Below, piece after piece: positions 47,315 through 57,898 of a stretch of DNA of 64,000 bases. Made by a program: the position numbers and the translations under genes. The notes under the pieces are model-generated. The model was not told the origin of the DNA. It saw only the letters and a program-made list of their open reading frames with translations, and ran no database searches. This stretch comes from Marinobacterium halophilum (GTDB lineage Bacteria > Pseudomonadota > Gammaproteobacteria > Pseudomonadales > Balneatricaceae): the NCBI RefSeq assembly GCF_003014615.1, contig NZ_PYGI01000005.1:1-64000 (forward strand). The letters are read 5' to 3'. The number at the start of each line of letters is the position of its first letter. The stretch's first letter is position 1.

Positions 47315-48715
47315 TTACAGGTTGGCGATACGGTTCAGACCCGAAATCGCTGCCACCCGGTAGGCCTCGGCCATAGTCGGATAGTTGAAGGTCGTGTTGA
47401 TGAAGTACTTCAAGGTATTGGCCTCACCTTTCTGACCCATGATGGCCTGACCGATGTGGATGATCTCCGACGCCTGATCACCAAAACAGTGAATACCCAG
47501 GATCTGTAATGTCTCCCGGTTAAACAGAATCTTCAACATGCCAACCGGCTCACCGGAAATCTGTGCCCGCGCCGTGTCCTTGAAGAACGCCTGCCCCACT
47601 TCATAGGGCACACACTCTGCCGTCAACTCCTCTTCAGTTTTACCGATGGAGCTGATCTCCGGAATGGTATAGATCCCGGTCGGTACGTCATTGATGTAAC
47701 GGAAGTCATCCGCCGACAGCATATCAGCAGACGCCGAACGCCCCTGATCCAGCGCGGCCGATGCCAGACTCGGCCAGCCGATGACGTCGCCTACCGCATA
47801 AACTCCATCTACCGAGGTACGGTAGTGCTCATCAACAGCCACCTGGCCACGGCTATTGATATCAAGACCAATGATATCCAGACCGAGATTCTGGGTATTG
47901 CCTGAACGACCATTACACCAAAGGAAAGCATCAGCACGAATACGCTTACCGGATTTCAGTGCAACGGTCACGCCATGGGCATCGCCAGTGACAGACTCAT
48001 AGTCTTCATTATGGCGAATTTTCACCGCGTTGTTGCGCAAGTGATAGCTCAGCGCATCGGAAATCTCGTCATCCAGGAATGACAACAAACGATCACGCAT
48101 GTCGATCAGATCGACCTTTACACCCAGCCCGCTGAAAATGGACGCATACTCGCAACCGATAACACCGGCACCGAAGATAACCAGTGTACGAGGAGTATGA
48201 CTGAGCTTCAGGATAGTATCAGAGCTGTAGATACGCGGATGGTCGAAGTCGATATCCGGCGGACACCAGGGACTGGAACCGGTGGCGATCACAACATTCT
48301 TGGAACGTAGCAGCTCACGCCCTCTGTTGTGCCCCTCAACTTGAATTTCGCCCTGCTTCAGAAACGTGGCATGACCGAAGAACACATCCACACGATTACG
48401 TGCATAGAAGTTGGTGCGCAACATTACCTGATTGGAGATCACTTTTTCAGCACGGTTGAGCACTTTGGGGAATGAGAACCAGCGCGGCTCACCGATATCA
48501 CGGAACATCGGGTTAGTGTTGAATTCAATGATCTGCTTGACGGAATGACGCAGTGCCTTCGACGGAATGGTCCCCTTATGGGTGCAGTTGCCACCGACGG
48601 TATCCTGCTCTTCCACAATCGCAACCCGACGCCCCTGCTTGGCCGCATTGATTGCAGCACCTTCACCCGCAGGACCGGAACCGATTACCACGACATCATA
48701 GTCATATACAGCCAT
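47315..48715 (-). CDS. sthA: Soluble pyridine nucleotide transhydrogenase
   Basis: Flavoprotein that moves hydride between NADPH and NAD+ in the cytoplasm. The 466 residues start at the ATG 48713-48715, with AAGGGG six bases upstream. Motifs are the FAD loop [30 protein letters not shown], where Thr stands in place of the second redox cysteine as typical of SthA, the NAD loop [15 protein letters not shown] and a C-terminal dimer domain. It sits between a small membrane protein gene and the nqr operon. Confidence 0.95.
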   Translation of the reverse strand: MAVYDYDVVVIGSGPAGEGAAINAAKQGRRVAIVEEQDTVGGNCTHKGTIPSKALRHSVKQIIEFNTNPMFRDIGEPRWFSFPKVLNRAEKVISNQVMLRTNFYARNRVDVFFGHATFLKQGEIQVEGHNRGRELLRSKNVVIATGSSPWCPPDIDFDHPRIYSSDTILKLSHTPRTLVIFGAGVIGCEYASIFSGLGVKVDLIDMRDRLLSFLDDEISDALSYHLRNNAVKIRHNEDYESVTGDAHGVTVALKSGKRIRADAFLWCNGRSGNTQNLGLDIIGLDINSRGQVAVDEHYRTSVDGVYAVGDVIGWPSLASAALDQGRSASADMLSADDFRYINDVPTGIYTIPEISSIGKTEEELTAECVPYEVGQAFFKDTARAQISGEPVGMLKILFNRETLQILGIHCFGDQASEIIHIGQAIMGQKGEANTLKYFINTTFNYPTMAEAYRVAAISGLNRIANL

Positions 48716-48803
48716 TCTTTTCCCCTTAGTTGAGCAAACCTGGTGCAGACCCAAACACGTAATGGCCTGTCACCAGCTTAGAGATCTCAATACCAACAAC
48801 CAA

Positions 48804-49043
48804 TTAACCTTTAGATTTAATCTCGTATGCAAGATCAGCCGGTGCAGACACTGCAGCCGTGCGTTCCTGCTCTTCATCGCATTTATTGGGATCACCACCA
48901 CAAATATCGCAGACGGTATCCATGCCCAGAGCACTCATGCCCCCGCAAGAACCGGCGATCGGCTTACCGCCCAACAACACGCCCACCGACATGGCGATGA
49001 TAATGCACAGCAACGCGGCAAACGTCAGAATCATTGTATCCAT
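48804..49043 (-). CDS. nqrM: NqrM, Na+-NQR maturation factor
   Basis: A 79-residue protein of the DUF539 family, needed to assemble the iron centre between NqrD and NqrE. It has one membrane segment (about 5-26) and the four conserved cysteines in SCGGM and CDICGGDPNKC. The ATG at 49041-49043 has GGAGG five bases upstream. It is the last gene of the nqr operon, directly after apbE. Confidence 0.93.
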   Translation of the reverse strand: MDTMILTFAALLCIIIAMSVGVLLGGKPIAGSCGGMSALGMDTVCDICGGDPNKCDEEQERTAAVSAPADLAYEIKSKG

Positions 49044-49060
49044 CACAACCTCCCAAAGGG

Positions 49061-50095
49061 TTATTGCAGATAAGGTGCAAAGCCCGGTGTAGAACGCACA
49101 TCAAACCCGGCACTGCCCTTGCTGATAAATAAAGCGTTGATGCCCTGTTCAAGGGCAAAATTGTAACCTTGTTCGTCTCCCATCACCATCAAGGCCGTAG
49201 CCAATGCATCAGCCTCTGCACAGGTTTCACTGATAACCGTGACGGACGCCAACTTGTGGCGAATAGGATACGCCGTACGTGGATCAATGGCATGGGAGTA
49301 ACGCACACCATCTTCTTCAAAGTAATTGCGATAATCCCCGGATGTCGCCACAGCACCGCGCTGAATACTGATCACCCGCTCCACCGTGCGTTCGCCGATT
49401 TCAGGTGCTTCAATCGCCAGCCGCCAGGGATCGTCTCCGGGCTTCAGCCCCTTGATTCGCAACTCACCGCCAATTTCTACCAGGTAACGCTGGATACCAT
49501 AAGATTCCAGCAGTTCCGCCAACTGGTCGACGCCATAGCCCTTGGCGATCGCGGACAGATCTATGTACTGGTCGTGCTCTTTGGTCAGCGTAGACTCGGC
49601 AGAATCCAGGTGTACGAACTGGTAACCGATGCGGGCTTTCAGCTGATTGACCTTGTCTTGATCCGGCTGATGAGTAATACGGCCATCCGGCCCGAACCCC
49701 CATAAATTGACCAACGGCCCAACCGTTACATCAAAAGCACCTCCCGTACGCTGACTGATCTGCTGTGCGAGCACCATCACCTGCATCAACTCAGGTCCGA
49801 TATGATGCGGCACGCCCGCCTCAGCACGATTCAGACGTGACAGTTCGGACTCTTCGATATAAGTCGACATCTGCTGATTTACGTCACTCAGCAACGCCGC
49901 TGCAGCCTTACGGATCACCGGCACACGACCGTCATCAACATCAACCCACTTCATACTGAAGCTGGTGCCCATGGTCAGCCCCTGAAAGCCGACGACACGT
50001 TCCGGCGGTGTCTGATTACATCCGAGCAAGCCCAAAACAAAAACGGCCAGCAGCGAGGCTGCCAGCCATTTAGTCAGACGTATCTGATCAACCAT
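49061..50095 (-). CDS. apbE: ApbE, FAD:protein FMN transferase
   Basis: Periplasmic lipoprotein that attaches FMN to threonines of NqrB and NqrC. The 344 residues begin with a lipoprotein signal ending in LLGC (Cys26). Family features are GTSFSMKW near residue 43, GAFDVTVGPLVNLWGFG, LDLSAIAKGYGVD (here DLSAIAKGYGVD) and the late ADALATALMVMG. It starts five bases after nqrF and precedes nqrM, so enzyme and modifier are made together. Confidence 0.94.
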   Translation of the reverse strand: MVDQIRLTKWLAASLLAVFVLGLLGCNQTPPERVVGFQGLTMGTSFSMKWVDVDDGRVPVIRKAAAALLSDVNQQMSTYIEESELSRLNRAEAGVPHHIGPELMQVMVLAQQISQRTGGAFDVTVGPLVNLWGFGPDGRITHQPDQDKVNQLKARIGYQFVHLDSAESTLTKEHDQYIDLSAIAKGYGVDQLAELLESYGIQRYLVEIGGELRIKGLKPGDDPWRLAIEAPEIGERTVERVISIQRGAVATSGDYRNYFEEDGVRYSHAIDPRTAYPIRHKLASVTVISETCAEADALATALMVMGDEQGYNFALEQGINALFISKGSAGFDVRSTPGFAPYLQ

Positions 50096-50100
50096 TAATA

Positions 50101-51333
50101 TCAGCCACCAAAGTCATCCAGCAGGATATTGTCAGGCTCGACACCCATATCTTCCAGCATTTTGACAACGGATGCGTTCATCATCGGCGGACCACACATG
50201 TAGTATTCACAATCCTCAGGCGCATCATGATCGCGCAGGTATTGCTCGTACAGTACGTTATGGATGAAGCCGGTATAACCGGTCCAGTTGTCTTCCGGTT
50301 GCGGATCAGACAGTGCCAGATGCCAAGTGAAGTTTTCGTTCTCTTCCGCCAGCTTGTCGAACTCTTCCACGTAGAAAGCTTCACGGACGGAACGAGCACC
50401 GTACCAGAAGGAGATCTTGCGTGTGGAGTTCAGACGCTTCAGCTGATCGAAGATGTGTGAACGCATCGGGGCCATGCCCGCACCACCACCGATAAACACC
50501 ATCTCGTTGTCGGTATCCTTGGCGAAGAATTCACCGAAGGGTCCGTACACCGTGATCTTGTCGCCCGGCTTCAGGCTGAACACATACGAGGACATCTGGC
50601 CCGGCGGAATACCCTGACTACCCGGAGGCGGAGATGCGATACGGATGTTGAACTTGACCACACCACGCTCTTCCGGATAGTTCGCCATGGAGTACGCACG
50701 AATGACAGGCTCATCGACCTTGGACACAAACTGCCACATGTCGAACTTGTCCCAATCACCACGGAACTCAGGCTGGATATCGAAATCCTTGTAGTTGACC
50801 ACATGTGCCGGCGCTTCAAGCTGCACGTAACCACCCGCACGGAAATCAACGCTTTCACCTTCAGGCAGACGCAAAGTCAGCTCTTTGATGAAGGTTGCCA
50901 CGTTCGGGTTGGACTCGACCGTACATTCCCACTTCTTCACGCCGAAAACATCATCTTCAACATGAATTTTCATGTCCTGCTTGACGGCTACCTGGCACGA
51001 CAGACGCCAGCCTTCCTTGCCTTCACGCAGGGTGAAATGGGATTCCTCTGTCGGCAGCATGGAGCCGCCGCCATCGGTCACCTGACATTTACACTGTGCA
51101 CAGGTACCACCGCCGCCACATGCGGACGCCAAGAAGATACCCTTGTCGGCCAGGGTCTGCAGCAGCTTGCCACCGGCCGGAACAGTGATCGATTTTTCCG
51201 GATCATCGTTGATCTCGATGGTCACATTACCGGAACTGACCATCTTGGCTCGGGCTGCAAGGATGACGGCAACCAGTGCAAGCACCACTGCCGTAAACAT
51301 CACAACACCGAGGATAATGACTTCTGTATTCAT
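50101..51333 (-). CDS. nqrF: Na+-NQR subunit F (NADH entry)
   Basis: The subunit that oxidises NADH. The 410 residues have one N-terminal membrane anchor (about 5-27), a 2Fe-2S ferredoxin domain with Cys72, Cys78, Cys81 ([10 protein letters not shown]) and a fourth Cys near 113 (LSCQVAV), an FAD domain with RAYSMANYP, and an NADH-binding part with [13 protein letters not shown] and [10 protein letters not shown]. All groups needed for electron entry are present. AGGAT lies a few bases before the ATG. Confidence 0.95.
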   Translation of the reverse strand: MNTEVIILGVVMFTAVVLALVAVILAARAKMVSSGNVTIEINDDPEKSITVPAGGKLLQTLADKGIFLASACGGGGTCAQCKCQVTDGGGSMLPTEESHFTLREGKEGWRLSCQVAVKQDMKIHVEDDVFGVKKWECTVESNPNVATFIKELTLRLPEGESVDFRAGGYVQLEAPAHVVNYKDFDIQPEFRGDWDKFDMWQFVSKVDEPVIRAYSMANYPEERGVVKFNIRIASPPPGSQGIPPGQMSSYVFSLKPGDKITVYGPFGEFFAKDTDNEMVFIGGGAGMAPMRSHIFDQLKRLNSTRKISFWYGARSVREAFYVEEFDKLAEENENFTWHLALSDPQPEDNWTGYTGFIHNVLYEQYLRDHDAPEDCEYYMCGPPMMNASVVKMLEDMGVEPDNILLDDFGG

Positions 51334-51371
51334 CTGTTTATCCTATCCTTTAGGCATTTCATGTCGGCTGC

Positions 51372-51980
51372 TTACAGCTGAACGCCGGAGAACGACATGA
51401 AGCCAAGAGACATCAGACCCACAGTGATGAAGGTGATCCCCAGACCACGCAGACCGTGCGGCACGTCACTGTACTTGAGCTTCTCACGAATACCTGCCAG
51501 GGCGGCAATCGCCAGCGCCCAACCGATACCTGCACCCGCACCGTAGACCACACTTTCACCGAAGGTGTAATCGCGCTCTACCATGAACAGAGCAGCACCC
51601 ATGATGGCGCAGTTCACGGTGATCAGCGGCAAGAACACACCCAGCGCGTTGTAAAGCGCAGGTACGAACTTGTCCAGGAACATCTCCATGATCTGTACGA
51701 TCGCAGCAATTACGCCGATGTAGGAGATATAGCCCAGGAAGCTCAGATCCACTTCCGGGTAACCGGCCCACGCCAGCGCACCTTCGCGCAGCAGATAATT
51801 GAAGATCAGGTTATTGACCGGCACGGTAATGACCAGCACCACGATAACCGCGATACCCAAGCCAATAGCCGTCTGCACCTTCTTTGAAATCGCCAGGAAT
51901 GTACACATCCCCAGGAAGAAGGCCAGCGCCATGTTTTCAACGAAAATCGCCTTGACCGCAAGGCTGATCAGCTGTTCCAT
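51372..51980 (-). CDS. nqrE: Na+-NQR subunit E
   Basis: A 202-residue inner-membrane subunit with six membrane segments. Cys26 (GMCTFLA) and Cys124 (VNCAIMG) correspond to the cysteines that bind the iron centre together with NqrD. It starts [20 protein letters not shown], as usual in this family, and lies three bases after nqrD. Confidence 0.95.
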   Translation of the reverse strand: MEQLISLAVKAIFVENMALAFFLGMCTFLAISKKVQTAIGLGIAVIVVLVITVPVNNLIFNYLLREGALAWAGYPEVDLSFLGYISYIGVIAAIVQIMEMFLDKFVPALYNALGVFLPLITVNCAIMGAALFMVERDYTFGESVVYGAGAGIGWALAIAALAGIREKLKYSDVPHGLRGLGITFITVGLMSLGFMSFSGVQL

Positions 51981-51983
51981 GAT

Positions 51984-52643
51984 TTACACCGCCCCCTTCT
52001 TGGTGTTCGGAGCCATCTCGAAGTCAGGTTTTTCAACCTGATCCGGCTTCCATGTACGGATGATCCAGATAAAGATACCGATCAGGAAGAACGCACTCGG
52101 CGGCAACAGCATCAAGCCATTACCCTGGTACCAGCCACCATTGTTCACCAACGGCAGGATTTCGACACCAAACAGTGAACCGGAGCCGAACAGTTCGCGG
52201 AAGAAACCGACGAATAGCAGTACCACACCGTAGCCGAGGCCGTTACCGATACCATCCATGAAGCTCTGTACCGGCGGATTCTTCATCGCGAAGGCTTCCG
52301 CGCGCCCCATAACGATACAGTTGGTAATGATCAAGCCAACGAATACCGACAGCTGCTTGGAGATCTCATAGGCAAACGCCTTGAGGATCTGGTCAACCAC
52401 GATTACCAATGATGCAATGATCGTCATCTGCACGATGATACGAATATTGCCTGGAATGTGATTACGAATCAGCGATACGAAGAAGTTGGAGAATGCGGTT
52501 ACGGCTATTACCGCAAGCGTCATTACCAACGCAGTCGCCATGTTGGAGGTAACCGCCAACGCAGAACATACACCCAGGATCTGCAGTGCAATCGGGTTGT
52601 TCGTAAAGATTGGCGATACCAGAACGTCTTTAGTCTTTGACAT
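51984..52643 (-). CDS. nqrD: Na+-NQR subunit D
   Basis: A 219-residue inner-membrane subunit with six membrane segments, homologous to NqrE in inverted topology. Cys26 (LGVCSALA) and Cys109 ([13 protein letters not shown]) are the expected iron-centre ligands. The gene sits three bases after nqrC and three before nqrE. Confidence 0.95.
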   Translation of the reverse strand: MSKTKDVLVSPIFTNNPIALQILGVCSALAVTSNMATALVMTLAVIAVTAFSNFFVSLIRNHIPGNIRIIVQMTIIASLVIVVDQILKAFAYEISKQLSVFVGLIITNCIVMGRAEAFAMKNPPVQSFMDGIGNGLGYGVVLLFVGFFRELFGSGSLFGVEILPLVNNGGWYQGNGLMLLPPSAFFLIGIFIWIIRTWKPDQVEKPDFEMAPNTKKGAV

Positions 52644-52646
52644 GGA

Positions 52647-53423
52647 TTAAGCCTCCCCTGCACGCAGGTTGTTCAGGAAGGGCGCATAGCCGTTCTCACC
52701 CATCCAGAACTGAACCAGGTTAGTCACGCCATTGGCCGTCAGGGTTGCGCCCGACAGACCATCGACCTTGTACTCGGCATTAGATGTAGACGCATCAACA
52801 CTGCCCTTGATCAGGCCAATCTTCGGATCAGTGGTGTCTTCGCCATATACCTTTTTGCCGGGCCAAAGTGCTTTCCAGTCCGGGTTATCGACTTCGCCAC
52901 CCAGACCCGGTGTTTCAGCATGGGAGTAGAAGCCCAGACCGACAACAGTATTCAGGTCACCTTCCAGTGCCAGAAAACCGTACAGCGTTGACCAAAGACC
53001 CTTGCCATGAACCGGCAGAATGACACGCTCAACCTGACCGTCGGCACCTTCAACCAGGTAAACCGGCATGATCTTGGCCTGGTATTTGATACCGGCGATA
53101 TCGGCTTTACGCGGCAAGGATTCGCCCAATTCGGCGTCTTTTGCTGCCTTGCCTTCATCATAACCGGCCGGCGGCTCTACAAACTTGCCGCTGTCCAGCT
53201 CGACGTAGCGGGTCGTGATCTGTTCGAACAGTTCATCGACGCTTTTGTTGGCATCAGTGATACCTGCCGCCGCAAGAATATTGCTCTTGCGGTCGACTTC
53301 CTTGTTGGCTACCTGCTTGGGCTTCAGAATTACCGCTGCGCCCGATACCACTACTGAGCAGATAACGCACAGCAGAATGGTTACCAGCAGGGTTTTGCCC
53401 ATAGTATCGTTATTAGACGACAT
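52647..53423 (-). CDS. nqrC: Na+-NQR subunit C
   Basis: A 258-residue subunit with one N-terminal membrane segment (about 9-33) and a periplasmic FMN-binding domain. The SGAT motif at 224-227 ([12 protein letters not shown]) gives Thr227 as the site of covalent FMN attachment by ApbE. The gene overlaps the end of nqrB by eleven bases. Confidence 0.95.
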   Translation of the reverse strand: MSSNNDTMGKTLLVTILLCVICSVVVSGAAVILKPKQVANKEVDRKSNILAAAGITDANKSVDELFEQITTRYVELDSGKFVEPPAGYDEGKAAKDAELGESLPRKADIAGIKYQAKIMPVYLVEGADGQVERVILPVHGKGLWSTLYGFLALEGDLNTVVGLGFYSHAETPGLGGEVDNPDWKALWPGKKVYGEDTTDPKIGLIKGSVDASTSNAEYKVDGLSGATLTANGVTNLVQFWMGENGYAPFLNNLRAGEA

Positions 53424-54621
53424 TACGTTTCATCCTCCGCTTGATATTCGCCTGCACGACAAAGTTGTCAATCAGCGGCGCAAACAGGTTGGCAAACAGA
53501 ATGGCCAGCATCATCCCTTCAGGAAACGCCGGGTTGGCAACACGAATCAGTACAACCATCACACCGATCAACGCACCAAACGCCCATTTGCCAGCGCTGG
53601 TCATTGAAGCCGAAACCGGATCCGTCGCCATGAAGAACATGCCGAACGCAAATCCGCCCAGCACCAGGTGCCACCAGAACGGCATATTGAACATCGGGTT
53701 GCTGTCCGAGCCGATCATGTTGAACAGGCTCGACATGGCTACCATGCCCAGGAATACACCGGCCACAATCCGCCAGGCTGCGATACGGGCAAACAGGATC
53801 ACCGCACCACCGATCATGATCGCCAGCGTCGAGGTCTCACCAACAGAGCCCTGGATCGTACCCACAAAGGCATCAAACCATGTCAAATTGGTATTCAGGA
53901 TCGCTTCCACGCCACCCATCGCTGCCAGGCCCAGAGGCGTAGCACCGGAGAAACCGTCAACGGCAGTCCAGATCGCATCACCCGACATTTGTGCCGGGTA
54001 GGCAAAGAATAGGAATGCACGACCTGTCAGCGCCGGGTTCAGGAAGTTTTTGCCGGTACCACCGAACACTTCCTTACCGATCACGACACCGAAACTGATA
54101 CCCAGTGCAACCTGCCACAGCGGGATGGTCGGCGGCAGAATCAGGGCGAACAGGATCGAGGTCACAAAGAAGCCTTCATTGACTTCATGACCACGCTTCA
54201 TGGCGAACATCACTTCCCAGAAGCCGCCCACAATGAATGTGGTCAGATAGATCGGCAACCAGTAGACAGCACCATGAATTATGTTGTCCCAAATGCTTTC
54301 GGGGTTGAACCCGGTCAGGGATGCCGCCAACGCTCCACGCCATCCGGTTGACTCGGCCAAGCCGAGCTCAGCCATGGCGGTATTCGCCTGCAGACCCACG
54401 TTGTACATCCCGAAGAAGATCGCCGGGAAGGTACACATCCACACCAGAATCATGATGCGCTTCAAGTCGACACCATCGCGCACATGTGCAGCGGCTTTGG
54501 TGACATGACCCGGGGTATAGAAAATGGTATCGACTGCTTCATACAGTGCGTACCAGTTTTCGTACTTGCCGCCTTTGTGGAAATGCGGCTCCATTTTATC
54601 CAGAACGGTTCTCAAACTCAT
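53413..54621 (-). CDS. nqrB: Na+-NQR subunit B
   Basis: A 402-residue inner-membrane subunit with about ten membrane segments that binds FMN, riboflavin and quinone and takes part in Na+ transport. The SGAT motif at 225-228 ([11 protein letters not shown]) marks Thr228 as the second covalent FMN site. The N-terminal cytoplasmic part reads [20 protein letters not shown]. It lies twelve bases after nqrA. Confidence 0.95.
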   Translation of the reverse strand: MSLRTVLDKMEPHFHKGGKYENWYALYEAVDTIFYTPGHVTKAAAHVRDGVDLKRIMILVWMCTFPAIFFGMYNVGLQANTAMAELGLAESTGWRGALAASLTGFNPESIWDNIIHGAVYWLPIYLTTFIVGGFWEVMFAMKRGHEVNEGFFVTSILFALILPPTIPLWQVALGISFGVVIGKEVFGGTGKNFLNPALTGRAFLFFAYPAQMSGDAIWTAVDGFSGATPLGLAAMGGVEAILNTNLTWFDAFVGTIQGSVGETSTLAIMIGGAVILFARIAAWRIVAGVFLGMVAMSSLFNMIGSDSNPMFNMPFWWHLVLGGFAFGMFFMATDPVSASMTSAGKWAFGALIGVMVVLIRVANPAFPEGMMLAILFANLFAPLIDNFVVQANIKRRMKRNVV

Positions 54622-54633
54622 GACCAGCCTCTC

Positions 54634-55974
54634 TTACGCCTCTTTCTCGATGCGCGTCAGGTTGTCGCGAAGAATCGGACCATATTCATACTTGCCCGGG
54701 CACGCAAACGTACACAAAGCGAGGTCTTCTTCATCCAGCTCAAGACAGCCGAGCTGCATCGCGGTCACGATATCGCCGGTTACCAGCGCACGCAGCAACT
54801 GGGTGGGCAAGATATCGAGCGGCATCAGTGCTTCAAACTGACCTACGGGAATCATGGCCCGTTCAGATCCGTTTGTTGTAGTAGTAAAGTTGAACAGCTT
54901 GCGCGGAGACAGCGCAGAGGCAAACATGTTCAGCACGGAGAACTTGTTGCTGCCAGGCACGATCCAGCCCAGGAAGTCACGGCTATCACCTTCCAACAAC
55001 ACACTGAGCTGGTTGGCATAGCGCCCCAGATATCCCTGCGGACCGGAAGCAGCGTGACCGTTCCAGACAGATCCGCTGATAACGCGGTTCTTACCGGACT
55101 TAAGACGACCGGCAGTCAACTCTTCAGTCGACACACCCATACGGGTGCGGACAAGCAACGGCTGTTCAACCTGAGGACCTGCCAACGCGACGACACGATC
55201 CGTCGGCAGACGTCCGTCGATGAAGAGCTTACCGAACGCAATTACGTCCTGATAGCCGATAGACCAAACGGTTTTATCCGCAGAGACCGGGTCAAGGAAG
55301 TGAACATGTGTACCAACGTTGCCCGCCGGATGTTTGCCCGCGAACACTTCGACACTCACACCCTCAGTGGTCGGGATGCTGACACCTTCAGCCTGACACA
55401 GGAACACCTTGCCGCCGCTCAGCTGCGTCAGCAACTTGAGGCCATTGGTGAACGCTTCCGGCTGCGCATTGATGATCAGCTCAGGACTGGCCGCCAATGG
55501 ATTGGTATCAATCGCGGTAACGAAGATAGAGCTGGGCGTTGTACCAACCTGCGGCACACGACTGAACGGACGTGTTCTGAAAGCAGTCCACAAGCCGGAA
55601 GCCAGAAGATTTTCTTCAATCTTCTCGCGAGACAGTTTACCCAGCTCGGCCGCTGAATAACTGGCAAATTCGACTGACTCTTCCTGATCATCCAGTTCAA
55701 TGACCACAGATTGCAATACACGACGATCACCACGGTTGATGGCACGCACTGTACCGGCACCGGGAGCCGTATATTGAACCCCTTCTGTTTTTTTATCGGT
55801 AAAGATCACCTGACCGAGTTTCACTCGATCACCCTCTTTGACCATCATTGTCGGCTTCATACCAACATAATCCTGGCCAAGCAGGGCCACAGTCCGCACC
55901 TTGGGACCATCCTGGATGGTCTGTTCAGGCGCACCTGCGATTGGTAGATCCAGACCCTTATTGATCTTGATCAT
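54634..55974 (-). CDS. nqrA: Na+-NQR subunit A
   Basis: The soluble first subunit of the complex, 446 residues, facing the cytoplasm near the quinone site. It starts [20 protein letters not shown] at the ATG 55972-55974 with GGGTGAG upstream; the frame open to 56142 is not coding-like. Conserved blocks include HVHFLDPVS and RSLEEC-type C-terminal [20 protein letters not shown]. It opens the nqrABCDEF-apbE-nqrM operon. Confidence 0.94.
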   Translation of the reverse strand: MIKINKGLDLPIAGAPEQTIQDGPKVRTVALLGQDYVGMKPTMMVKEGDRVKLGQVIFTDKKTEGVQYTAPGAGTVRAINRGDRRVLQSVVIELDDQEESVEFASYSAAELGKLSREKIEENLLASGLWTAFRTRPFSRVPQVGTTPSSIFVTAIDTNPLAASPELIINAQPEAFTNGLKLLTQLSGGKVFLCQAEGVSIPTTEGVSVEVFAGKHPAGNVGTHVHFLDPVSADKTVWSIGYQDVIAFGKLFIDGRLPTDRVVALAGPQVEQPLLVRTRMGVSTEELTAGRLKSGKNRVISGSVWNGHAASGPQGYLGRYANQLSVLLEGDSRDFLGWIVPGSNKFSVLNMFASALSPRKLFNFTTTTNGSERAMIPVGQFEALMPLDILPTQLLRALVTGDIVTAMQLGCLELDEEDLALCTFACPGKYEYGPILRDNLTRIEKEA

Positions 55975-56104
55975 GCGTCTCACCCAACTTTCTAAAATAT
56001 TCAGGAGGCTCCGTACAGACAGCATAACAGTCGAGCAGACCCGCTCTAAAACGATCCGCACACTGCTGCCGGCACTGGAGATTTCCCACCAAAAAATCCC
56101 TGCA

Positions 56105-56110
56105 AGTATA
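56105..56110 (-). promoter_or_regulatory. Possible -10 box of the nqr operon
   Basis: On the minus strand TATACT at 56110-56105 lies about 130 bases before nqrA in the spacer after the GAPDH terminator. No convincing -35 box sits at the right distance, so this is only a candidate. Downstream on the minus strand is an A/T-rich block. Confidence 0.3.
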
Positions 56111-56201
56111 ACCGAGTCGGTCAGCCTTTTGCTACAAACCACTGTTTTACTTGGACGAATGGCCGAGAAATTCTAAACCCCGCGATAGACTTTTTTTGAA
56201 C

Positions 56202-56228
56202 CTGCATATTTCTTAATGGAATATGCAG
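56202..56228. repeat. Perfect 9-bp inverted repeat between GAPDH terminator and nqr promoter region
   Basis: CTGCATATT (56202-56210) and AATATGCAG (56220-56228) are separated by nine bases. It lies directly beyond the GAPDH terminator and upstream of nqrA, so it might be an operator for nqr; no regulator is evident. Confidence 0.4.
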
Positions 56229-56243
56229 TAACACCTATAAAAA

Positions 56244-56265
56244 AAGGCCGCTTTTCAGCAGCCTT
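56244..56265 (-). terminator. Intrinsic terminator of the GAPDH gene
   Basis: On the minus strand AAGGCTGC, a 6-base loop and GCGGCCTT (one mismatch) are followed by a run of T and A-rich DNA (TTTTTTT). It starts 19 bases after the GAPDH stop codon. Confidence 0.8.
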
Positions 56266-56283
56266 CTATCATCCCGCCGGCGC

Positions 56284-57726
56284 TTAGTGCTTGGCCTTCG
56301 GGAAGGCATCCAGCGTACACTTGGCCAGATGCTGAGCCATGCGAATAACCTGACAGCTATAGCCGAACTCGTTATCGTACCAAACGTAGAGTACGCAGCG
56401 GTTACCATCAACGATGGTTGCCAGCGCATCAACCACACCGGCAGCGCGCGAACCGACAAAGTCAGACGAAACCGCTTCCGGTGAGTTGCTGTAATCGATC
56501 TGCTTCTGCAGCTCGGAATGCAGCGCCGCGTCACGCAGATATGCGTTCAGCTCATCCTTGTCAGTCGCCTTCGACAGGTTCAGGTTCAGGATAGCCATGG
56601 ACACGTTCGGTGTCGGTACACGAATTGCGTTACCGGTCAGCTTGCCTTCCAGCTCAGGCAGCGCCTTGGCAACGGCCTTGGCAGCACCCGTCTCGGTCAA
56701 CACCATGTTCAACGCAGCAGCGCGACCACGACGATCACCTTTATGGTAGTTGTCGATCAGGTTCTGGTCGTTGGTGTAGGAGTGAACGGTTTCAACATGA
56801 CCATTCACAACGCCGAACTGATCGTTAACGGCCTTCAGCACCGGCACAATCGCATTAGTGGTGCAGGACGCTGCTGACAATACGCGATCATCATCGCATA
56901 CATCGCCATGGTTCACGCCCATTACAATGTTCTTGACGCCTTTGCCCGGAGCGGTCAGCAATGCACGCGCAACGCCCTTGGATTGCAAGTGCAGGGACAG
57001 GCCTTCCTCATCACGCCACTTACCGGTGTTGTCGATAACCAGTGCGTTCTTGATACCGTACTGGGTGTAATCCACCTTGTCCGGCCCGTCAGCGAAGATC
57101 ACCTGAATGTAGTTGCCATTGGCAATGATCGCATTGTTTTCTTCATCGATCTGAATGGTGCCCTTGAAGGAACCGTGTACAGAGTCACGACGCAACAGGC
57201 TGGCACGTTTTTCAATATCGCTATCAGCACCGCCGTTACGCACCACGATGGCACGCAGACGCAGAGAGTGTCCGCCACCGGCACGATCCAGCATCAGGCG
57301 CGCCAACAGGCGACCGATGCGACCAAAGCCGTACAGGACAACGTCGGTAGATTCGTGAGCTTCAGCCGGCTCGGTAGAAGCATCTGCCAGCTCAGCCTGC
57401 AGAAATTCCTGCAGCGTGCGGCCATTGCCTTCATTGCGGAATTCTACCGCCAGCTTGCCAATGTCGATGTGCGCATTGGTAACATCCATTTCAGCAACAG
57501 CTTCAAGGATCGGGAAGGTGTCAACGACTGACAACTCTTCTGCTTCCAGCTGACGCACAAAACGGTGTGCTTTCAAAATATTGATCACAGACCGCTTGAC
57601 GATCAGACGACCGTAAACAGAGATCTCGATGTTTCGGTCACGGTACAGACGACCAACCAGGGGTACCATCGCCTCGGCGATCGCTTCACGGGCTTTCCAG
57701 TCTGCAAAAATCAGTTCTTGGCTCAC
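56284..57726 (-). CDS. gap: Glyceraldehyde-3-phosphate dehydrogenase, long form
   Basis: A 480-residue GAPDH with an N-terminal extension of about 125 residues before the NAD-binding start VVLYGFGRIGRLLARL (GFGRIG at 133-138). The catalytic Cys288 is in SAASCTTNAIVPVL, and WYDNEFGYSCQVIRM near the end is typical. This long form is found beside nqrA and mfd in Pseudomonas and Vibrio relatives and is thought to act in gluconeogenesis or redox control rather than main glycolysis; that is from family knowledge. The start is GTG at 57724-57726 with GGAG seven bases upstream. Confidence 0.92.
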   Translation of the reverse strand: MSQELIFADWKAREAIAEAMVPLVGRLYRDRNIEISVYGRLIVKRSVINILKAHRFVRQLEAEELSVVDTFPILEAVAEMDVTNAHIDIGKLAVEFRNEGNGRTLQEFLQAELADASTEPAEAHESTDVVLYGFGRIGRLLARLMLDRAGGGHSLRLRAIVVRNGGADSDIEKRASLLRRDSVHGSFKGTIQIDEENNAIIANGNYIQVIFADGPDKVDYTQYGIKNALVIDNTGKWRDEEGLSLHLQSKGVARALLTAPGKGVKNIVMGVNHGDVCDDDRVLSAASCTTNAIVPVLKAVNDQFGVVNGHVETVHSYTNDQNLIDNYHKGDRRGRAAALNMVLTETGAAKAVAKALPELEGKLTGNAIRVPTPNVSMAILNLNLSKATDKDELNAYLRDAALHSELQKQIDYSNSPEAVSSDFVGSRAAGVVDALATIVDGNRCVLYVWYDNEFGYSCQVIRMAQHLAKCTLDAFPKAKH

Positions 57727-57898
57727 GGGGTAACTCCGAAATTGTCAATGCTCAATTTGGGTGCGCGCATTATCCTCTTTTCGGCGATCCGGAGCAAACC
57801 CAACAACGTAGACTTTCGTCACGCCTGCGCGTCAAGGCTGCGCTTAGCGCCGCCAGCAGGTACACTTCACTTTTTTCAGCAGGATCAAGGAGCCAGAG

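Noticed and set aside
54484-55656. A 390-codon plus-strand frame
   Set aside because: It is antisense to nqrA, which is clearly coding; the predicted protein has no recognisable features.
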